DNA from: Pseudomonadota bacterium
GTDB taxonomy: Bacteria; Bdellovibrionota; Bacteriovoracia; Bacteriovoracales; Bacteriovoracaceae
Direction of reading: 5' to 3'
Length of the DNA stretch: 44,704 bases
Assembly: GCA_027487685.1 (NCBI GenBank)
Contig: JAIYDC010000098.1
Location: 1 to 44,704, forward strand
This document shows positions 39,643-44,704 of this stretch, in pieces. The notes below the pieces were generated by a model. That model saw only the letters and a list, made by a program, of their open reading frames with translations. It was not told the origin of the DNA and searched no databases. How positions within the stretch are numbered: the first letter of the stretch is position 1; each line of letters starts with the position of its first letter. The position numbers and the translations under genes were made by a program.

Positions 39643-41120
39643 GCTATTGCCTCTTGACTGATCTTCAGAGACCAGAGCTAAAGGAACTCACGGCCATTCA
39701 TTTTATAGATCAGAACCGCCGAGTGACGTATGAGGATCTCATCGATCGGTCCAGATCTTACCTTGCTCATCTGCGAGCAATTGGTGTTCGAAAAGGGGAC
39801 TATGTCCTCACCTCCTTTGAGTCAGAGGAGGACTTGGCCGTAGGACTTCTGTGCCTTCTTTCCATTGGAGCGGTCAATGTTCCTGTCAATCCTGCCATCA
39901 CCGATGCCGAACTGGAAAAGATCGGGAAGCTTATTCCAATCCGGTTTATATTAACTTCGTACGCCTTTCTCTTGTCCCACAGCAGATCTCTCTCAATCCT
40001 TTCAGGCGTTGATGCGGTCATGACCTTTAGCGAGGGTCGCGAGGAACTCATACCTGCACTTTTTTTTCTCCATCACAAGCTCGAATCCAATCGACGTAAG
40101 GAAAAGCTCCAATCTCCGCCTCCGGGACAAGTGATCACCTGCCATTTTACGTACAAAGGTCTGGGATACCCACTCGGTGTTGAACATACCTACTCGGACT
40201 ACTGCGCAGCGGTTGCAAGCTGCCAAGAGATCTTTAGCTTCACGCCAGGGCGACGGCTTTTGACTCTCCTACCGTGCTATCCCGTTTTTGGCCTAGTCAC
40301 AAACCTCCTTTTTCCCCTCGCTAAGGGATGTGAGCTCGTCATCAAAGAAAAGAAGTTCGGTGGAATTCTTAAAGTCATAGAGGACAATCGGATCGATCAC
40401 ATCAATGTCGTTCCCGTGCTGCTGGAAAAGATGCTCCTAGAGGCTTCAAAGCTCCCCTCCGCGCCGGACCTCTCGAAACTCTGCATCGTCGCCGGAGGGA
40501 GTTACGTGACGCCAGAGCTCCATGACGAATTTACGAAAACCTTTAAAATTTCTCCCAACCAGGGTTATGGCCTGACGGAGTCTCTACCGATTCTTACCAA
40601 CAGACCGGGAAGAGCGAGGGCCGGAACACTCGGGACCCTCATGCGCTCGGATGTTGAACTCAAGATCTGCGATGCCCGAGGCTTTGAAGTCCCACTAGGT
40701 AAGGCGGGAGAGATCTGCCTCAAAGGTTCAGGAATCATCACCCGCTACCTCGGTGAAGGCGATGCTCGGGACGTCTTTTTCCGGAGCGGCTGGCTTAGGA
40801 CGGGGGACATCGGCTTCATCGATGAAGAAGGTCATGTGGTCTTCGCAGGCCGCAGACTCAATTTCACCAAGATCCTCGGGAATATGGTCGATTTGAGAGA
40901 GATCGAGGATACCGCCAGGGAACTTTTTGGAGTTAAAAATGCCCGCAGCTTTGTCACTTTAGAACGAGGCCGGGAAAAACTCTCCCTCTCGGTCTTCGTC
41001 GCCCGGGATTTTGCCTTCACCCGGAAAGACCTCTCAGAGCACCTTCGCTCGCGACTCTCGAGCTTCAAGATTCCGACCCTTATCCGAATATTTAAGAGTT
41101 CCTATGACGAGGTTCTATGA
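39639..41120 (+). CDS. Acyl-CoA/AMP-ligase homologue with degenerate motifs
   Basis: This 493-residue member of the ANL adenylating family is recognised by VTYEDLIDRSRSYLAHLRAIGVRKGDYV, LLPCYPVFGLVTNLLFPLAKGCELV, IVAGGSYVTPELHDEF, QGYGLTES and GWLRTGDIGFIDEEGHVVFAGR. The P-loop position (A3, usually TSGTTGxPKG) reads HFTYKGLGYPLGVEHT at residues 169-184, and the C-terminal catalytic lysine site reads SSYDEVL. Both normally essential motifs are thus altered. It may load an unusual acyl group, act with low activity, or serve as a structural or thioester-forming half-enzyme. Coupled by four-base overlaps to both neighbours. Confidence 0.85.
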   Translation: MSYCLLTDLQRPELKELTAIHFIDQNRRVTYEDLIDRSRSYLAHLRAIGVRKGDYVLTSFESEEDLAVGLLCLLSIGAVNVPVNPAITDAELEKIGKLIPIRFILTSYAFLLSHSRSLSILSGVDAVMTFSEGREELIPALFFLHHKLESNRRKEKLQSPPPGQVITCHFTYKGLGYPLGVEHTYSDYCAAVASCQEIFSFTPGRRLLTLLPCYPVFGLVTNLLFPLAKGCELVIKEKKFGGILKVIEDNRIDHINVVPVLLEKMLLEASKLPSAPDLSKLCIVAGGSYVTPELHDEFTKTFKISPNQGYGLTESLPILTNRPGRARAGTLGTLMRSDVELKICDARGFEVPLGKAGEICLKGSGIITRYLGEGDARDVFFRSGWLRTGDIGFIDEEGHVVFAGRRLNFTKILGNMVDLREIEDTARELFGVKNARSFVTLERGREKLSLSVFVARDFAFTRKDLSEHLRSRLSSFKIPTLIRIFKSSYDEVL

Positions 41121-41779
41121 AAGATAAACTCTCCAAGCTCTCGCCTCTTCTATTCACTATTTTTGGACTCCTTTTCCTGACACTAATCACCTTTCGGCAG
41201 TTCTTGACTCCAAGACCTCTGCCGATGCTGATCCTTCAGGTTCTGACGATCCTGTTTTACGTCGCCTACATGGCCTTCGAGTCGAGAATCTCAATTCAGG
41301 AGCTAGGCAAAAAGGGCAGCGATGATTATGACAGTCATACGATGGAGCTGGCGGCGGTGATTAAAATTAGTCTCCTGTCGAGCTGCTTGGGCCTTGGCAA
41401 TCAACTCGTTCCCGTTGAGTTCTATGTTCCCGTCGCTATCCTAGGCATAACCGTCATGCTTTTGGGCTTCCTCACTCGAGGCAAAAGCATTCTCGACCTC
41501 GGCGAGCATTACGGCCATCGCATCAGGCCCCTGGGCACTCATCTGCATGACCGTGGCGTTTACTCAATTATCCGGCATGGAGCATACTCAGGAACCTTTT
41601 TCATCCACCTGGGTGTCACGGTCGTCTTCTTAAATGTCGCCTCGGCGGTCCTGATCTTCGCCTGGCTGGGGGTAGTCCTCTTGCGGATAAGGCTAGAAGA
41701 AAATCTTCTTCTGCAGGATAATAGATACCGAGACTACGCTAAACGCACAAAGTACAAAATGATCCCTGGGATCTGGTGA
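41117..41779 (+). CDS. ICMT-like membrane methyltransferase 1
   Basis: This 220-residue membrane protein has five hydrophobic segments. It ends in the isoprenylcysteine carboxyl methyltransferase (ICMT) family signature: SIIRHGAYSGTFF (usually IRHPxYxG), then RLEENLL, YRDYAKRTKYKMIPGIW. Bacterial members such as SrsB methylate phenolic lipids at hydroxyls; eukaryotic ICMT methylates prenylated protein carboxylates. Here a Gly replaces the Pro of RHP. It is one of two adjacent copies, only about 30 percent alike by eye, so probably not a recent duplicate. Confidence 0.85.
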   Translation: MKDKLSKLSPLLFTIFGLLFLTLITFRQFLTPRPLPMLILQVLTILFYVAYMAFESRISIQELGKKGSDDYDSHTMELAAVIKISLLSSCLGLGNQLVPVEFYVPVAILGITVMLLGFLTRGKSILDLGEHYGHRIRPLGTHLHDRGVYSIIRHGAYSGTFFIHLGVTVVFLNVASAVLIFAWLGVVLLRIRLEENLLLQDNRYRDYAKRTKYKMIPGIW

Positions 41780-41786
41780 GGAATCG

Positions 41787-42437
41787 ATGAAAAATTTTCA
41801 GGGCCAGCTTCCTATTATTCTGTCGATCCTCTTCCTGGGATCAATCAGTGCTGCCACCTATCACAGAACGGTCACGCTCTACGGAACAACACTCTTTGCT
41901 CCAACTCTTTTTTTCGTGGGACTCTACCTTCTCTGGCTCGTCCTCGAGTCTAAGGTCGCGACCAAAGAAATTGGTCAGTCAGAAACGCGCATCGACCACT
42001 ACTCACTGGAAATTTACGCGGCTTCAAGGGCAGTTGTGGTGCTGACAGGTCTCACGATCCCCTCCCGGATGGGAGAATTTGGATCGCTCCATGCGGCTGG
42101 ACTCCTTCTCTTCATCGCCGCCCTCGCCTTCCGCCTGACGGCGATCCGTAAATTGGGTCAGTTCTATTCCCACCGGGTTCGTGTCCAGGAGGGACATCAA
42201 GTTATCAGTGAAGGCCCTTACAGTGCTATTCGTCACCCGGCCTATACGGGAATGATCCTCTCACACTTGGGCTTTGCTCTCTTTTTCTTAAATCCCTGGA
42301 CACTCGGTCTTTGGGCAGTCTTTCATGTCCCGGCCGTGGTTTATAGAATCCTGGTTGAAGAGGTGGCGCTGTTTAAGATTCCGGGCTACAGCGAATACGC
42401 CCGCACACGCAAACGGTTGATCCCACTTCTATGGTAA
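41787..42437 (+). CDS. ICMT-like membrane methyltransferase 2
   Basis: This is a 216-residue membrane protein with the canonical family core, SAIRHPAYTGMILSHLG, and C-terminal VEEVALFKIPGYSEYARTRKRLIPLLW. Hydrophobic segments at about 8-28, 38-55, 75-95, 100-118 and 155-178. Eight bases separate it from methyltransferase 1; it overlaps the next gene by seven bases. Two family members in one operon suggest two methylation sites, or a heteromeric enzyme with one copy modified. Confidence 0.85.
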   Translation: MKNFQGQLPIILSILFLGSISAATYHRTVTLYGTTLFAPTLFFVGLYLLWLVLESKVATKEIGQSETRIDHYSLEIYAASRAVVVLTGLTIPSRMGEFGSLHAAGLLLFIAALAFRLTAIRKLGQFYSHRVRVQEGHQVISEGPYSAIRHPAYTGMILSHLGFALFFLNPWTLGLWAVFHVPAVVYRILVEEVALFKIPGYSEYARTRKRLIPLLW

Positions 42438-43381
42438 TCGACCCAAGCACAACAGAAATTGTACTCACCGGCGCCAACGGTTTCGTGGGCAACGCTATCA
42501 TGAGGCGGATACGTTCACACTTTCCCGAGCTCCCGATCAAGGCCCTCATCCGCCAGGAGCCTCGCCAATACCTTCCAGGCATCAACTACCTTAAGGGAGA
42601 ACTCCCGCAGGCGATCCCCGCTGAGCTCTTCCAGCGAGAGAATGTGGTGCTTCTTCACTTTGCCTCACTCCTTAAGGCCCCCACTTATGAGAGCTTCCAC
42701 CGCACCAACGTCGAGGGAACGGCCCGCCTTCTCGAGGCTGGTGGCCAGCGGATCAAGAAAATCATCTACGGTAGTTCCATGTCGGTCTACGGTCAGGGTC
42801 CTTTTGCGAGTGTGAGCGAAACTGCGCCGGCCGAACCCGAGACGGACCTGGCGCGATCGCGCCTTGAAGCGGAGCTAGAGATTCTCCGCTTCGCCCGAAA
42901 GCATAGCAGCTGCGCCATTCTTCTTCGCCCCCGATTTATCCTCGGCGCTGGCGATAAAGAAACACTTCCCGCACTCCTACGACTCCACCGCAAAGGACTC
43001 CGAATCGGGAGCGGGGAGCAGCGGTTCAGCTTCATCGAAATCGAGGACTACAGTAAACTCATCTGTCAGCTTGCAGAGTCCTCTTCCGCAGGTGCCGAAG
43101 CGATGAATGTCGCCTATGAAGGCAGCCTCAGCTTAAACCAAATGTTCGAGGCCATGGGCCCCTTCGACCTCAAAGGAACAGTTCCCGCAAATCTCCTCAT
43201 TGCTATCGGCGGCTGGCTACCTCCAATGAGGAAGCTTCGCACGAAGCTCCAGCTCACCGGTTTGTCTCAAGTGCTCGCGGTAGAAAAACTTAAGGCCTCC
43301 TATCCTGATCTAACGAGCATCTGCGCGCGTGAAAAATTCGCTGCGATCGTTCGTGAAGCGAAGAGGCTTCATGAAACTTAA
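42431..43381 (+). CDS. NAD(P)-dependent epimerase/dehydratase-like protein
   Basis: This 316-residue extended SDR has the Rossmann motif GANGFVG (residues 14-20) and LHFASL, TNVEGTARLL, IIYGSSMSVYGQG in the expected places. The position of the YxxxK catalytic pair reads L-A-R-S-R (140-144): Tyr is replaced by Leu and Lys by Arg, though SRLEAE that normally follows is kept. RPRFILGAG is the usual substrate-loop segment. It may work by a different mechanism or bind without turnover. Its product overlaps the PEP/pyruvate gene by 11 bases. Confidence 0.8.
   Translation: MVIDPSTTEIVLTGANGFVGNAIMRRIRSHFPELPIKALIRQEPRQYLPGINYLKGELPQAIPAELFQRENVVLLHFASLLKAPTYESFHRTNVEGTARLLEAGGQRIKKIIYGSSMSVYGQGPFASVSETAPAEPETDLARSRLEAELEILRFARKHSSCAILLRPRFILGAGDKETLPALLRLHRKGLRIGSGEQRFSFIEIEDYSKLICQLAESSSAGAEAMNVAYEGSLSLNQMFEAMGPFDLKGTVPANLLIAIGGWLPPMRKLRTKLQLTGLSQVLAVEKLKASYPDLTSICAREKFAAIVREAKRLHET
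43352..43373 (+). promoter_or_regulatory. Hairpin presenting the RBS of the PEP/pyruvate gene
   Basis: CGTGAAGC and GCTTCATG pair over 8 bp (one G-U). The loop GAAGAG contains the Shine-Dalgarno, and the arm includes the ATG. Ribosomes finishing the upstream gene would open it, so it may enforce translational coupling. Confidence 0.35.
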
Positions 43382-44704
43382 GAAAGAATTCCTCAAGAGC
43401 TACCGCTCATCTCTCACAGACCGCGAGGTTGGTGGCAAGTTTCACAAACAGGCGATCATGGCGGCCGCAGGCCTTCCGATTCCACCTTTCTTTTGCCTCA
43501 CCACCGATGTCTACCCCGAGTTCTCCCGCGTTCTGCGCTCGAAAGTCCAAGAAATCGTCGTTGGCATCGACTGGTCCAGCGACCGGAGTGTTAACGACGC
43601 TAGCCGAAGAGTGCATGGGGCGATCACGGACCTCGATTTTCCAGCGGACTTCAAGCTCCAGATCCTTGAGGCCTTCGATCAGCACTTCGGGCACGGGGAT
43701 CTCGTATCCGTCCGATCCTCCATGGTGGCCAAGAAGGCCGAAGACTCCGAAGATTCGCTCCTCCATGCCTTTGCCGGTATGAGCGAGTCCTTTCTTTATG
43801 TCAAAAGGGAGAGCATCTTCGAGCGGATCAAAGACTGCTTTGCTTCAGGGTTTAGTCCGCAAGTTTTGACTTATCGGCATGCCCAGGGAATTGACCTCAT
43901 GGATTTCTCCGTCGCCGTCGGAATCCAGAAGATGATTTTCGGAGATAAATCCCTTGTGATGTTTACCTGTGACCCGAATACTCTGGAACGAAAGACATTG
44001 GTAGTCGCGGGTCTGGGTATCGGGGAAGGTGTAGTTCAAGAGCGAGTGGAAACGGACCACTATTTCGTTAGTCCGAAGACTCGCACCATTTCTAAGAAAA
44101 TTGTAAAGAAAGATCGCATGCTCGGGATCGACGTGTCTCGCGGCGAAGGTTTGATTCAGAAACCGGTTCCTCCCGAGCTTCAGGAAGCACCAGTATTATC
44201 GGAGGCAGAGGTCCTTGAGCTCTTTGAAATGGGGCAAAGGATCGAAAAAATTTTCGGGGTTCCCCAGGATGTGGAAGGGTGCTTTGCTAAGGGAAAACTC
44301 TTCATCCTTCAATCCAGACCGGTTCAGATTAGCGAGCGCAGTATTATTGTCTGGACCAGTGCCAACGTCTCTGAGAGCTTTCCTGGAACCACCACTCCTC
44401 TGACTTTTTCCTTTGCCCAGGACTTCTACCGCATCATCTTCACAGACTGTTACCGTGCCCTGGGAGTCCCGGAGATCGTCATTTCCCAGAACTTCGAGCA
44501 CCTCGATCACATGGTGGGCTTCCTCAAGGGGAAAATCTACTACAATCTCTCAAGCTTTTATCGCCTCCATTCCCTGAGTCCACTCTTTCCTTTTTTTAGA
44601 AAGCAATGGGAAGACATGATGGGCTTCTCCGGGTCTTTCTACATCGACCAGGACCGGGGTCATTTCCAGAATTTTATCCACGGGTTAAGAAAATTTGTCT
44701 ACAC
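43371..44704 (+). CDS. PEP/pyruvate-binding-domain protein (3' end cut by window)
   Basis: The frame is open from ATG 43371 to the end of the window (444 codons). The protein has a PPDK N-terminal-type ATP-grasp: SVRSSMVAKKAEDSEDSLLHAFAGMSESFL (from about residue 111, usually 'VRSSA..EDs...SFAGq..TfLnv'), GLGIGEGVVQERVETDHYFV, and EKIFGVPQDVEGCF followed by ILQSRPV at about 300-322. Then NVSESFPGTTTPLTFSFAQ, as in rifampicin-phosphotransferase-like proteins. The phosphohistidine swivel domain is not yet reached. Such proteins transfer phosphate from ATP to PEP/pyruvate or to a small molecule. AAGAGG precedes ATG; it overlaps the epimerase-like gene. Confidence 0.85.
   Translation, partial: MKLKKEFLKSYRSSLTDREVGGKFHKQAIMAAAGLPIPPFFCLTTDVYPEFSRVLRSKVQEIVVGIDWSSDRSVNDASRRVHGAITDLDFPADFKLQILEAFDQHFGHGDLVSVRSSMVAKKAEDSEDSLLHAFAGMSESFLYVKRESIFERIKDCFASGFSPQVLTYRHAQGIDLMDFSVAVGIQKMIFGDKSLVMFTCDPNTLERKTLVVAGLGIGEGVVQERVETDHYFVSPKTRTISKKIVKKDRMLGIDVSRGEGLIQKPVPPELQEAPVLSEAEVLELFEMGQRIEKIFGVPQDVEGCFAKGKLFILQSRPVQISERSIIVWTSANVSESFPGTTTPLTFSFAQDFYRIIFTDCYRALGVPEIVISQNFEHLDHMVGFLKGKIYYNLSSFYRLHSLSPLFPFFRKQWEDMMGFSGSFYIDQDRGHFQNFIHGLRKFVY

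Noticed and set aside
1-44704. CRISPR arrays, tRNA, rRNA, transposases, integrases, phage genes
   Set aside because: Looked for regular spaced repeats, cloverleaf-type sequences and DDE/tyrosine recombinase motifs; none supported. The repeats found are explained by local duplications and operators.

Overview
The window reads as chromosomal DNA of a Gram-negative bacterium with an outer membrane: it has a TonB-dependent receptor, beta-barrel proteins, a LolA-like protein, a lipoprotein and many signal peptides. A TIGR02147-family gene (a family abundant in Bdellovibrio-like bacteria and Fibrobacter) and the many short secreted orphan proteins suggest a Bdellovibrionota/Bacteriovorax-like lineage. 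This assignment is an inference from family content only. No rRNA, tRNA, CRISPR array, transposase or phage gene was seen.

Layout. 1-7.3 kb: housekeeping and stress genes, namely a YheT-like hydrolase (5' cut), small secreted and membrane proteins, a PAP/fibrillin-like secreted protein, an XRE repressor facing an ABC exporter plus a cysteine-less glutaredoxin-like protein across a tandem operator, a VTT-domain membrane protein, thiopurine methyltransferase and a secreted metalloprotease. 7.3-13.5 kb: a region shaped by tandem duplication and decay. It holds an intact TIGR02147 regulator followed by the remains of a second copy with a secreted-protein gene inside, a LolA-like/DUF1302-like barrel pair, and two paralogous secreted proteins separated by a scrap of a second barrel gene. 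13.8-16.2 kb: zinc-limitation genes (DUF1826, COG0523/CobW GTPase, Zur) around a Zur-type operator. 16.9-22.3 kb: a RegB/RegA-like redox two-component system and a run of envelope redox/metal-type genes (two YtkA/FixH-like proteins, redoxin, outer-membrane protein, YceI, thioredoxin-like), linked by three copies of a 15-bp palindrome. 22.3-26.8 kb: a TonB receptor, a small His-bearing partner and a His/Asp-rich 610-residue protein, each promoter carrying the same zinc operator as at 15.7 kb. 27-29.5 kb: a LysR regulator facing a YVTN beta-propeller and a Cys-rich secreted protein.

29.7-44.7 kb (runs off the end): the most novel part. An FtsX-type permease/ATPase exporter is divergent from a tightly overlapping operon of an AT-ACP-ACP-(dead ACP)-KR synthase, a ketosynthase fused to two AfsA-type hot-dog repeats in the reverse of AfsA order, an acyl-AMP-ligase homologue with degenerate catalytic motifs, two ICMT-like membrane methyltransferases, a dehydrogenase/epimerase with a degenerate YxxxK site, and a PEP/pyruvate-binding-domain protein. 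I infer that this operon makes, methylates and perhaps exports an unusual polyketide-like lipid or lipid-derived signal.

Regulatory logic visible in sequence: three identical or near-identical Zur-type boxes each overlap a -35 element; palindromes GCAACAAnTTGTTGC tie the RegBA genes to the redox cluster; a 21-bp-spaced operator pair lies between the XRE gene and its exporter. Several regulators have -10 elements so close to the start codon that the mRNAs may be leaderless.
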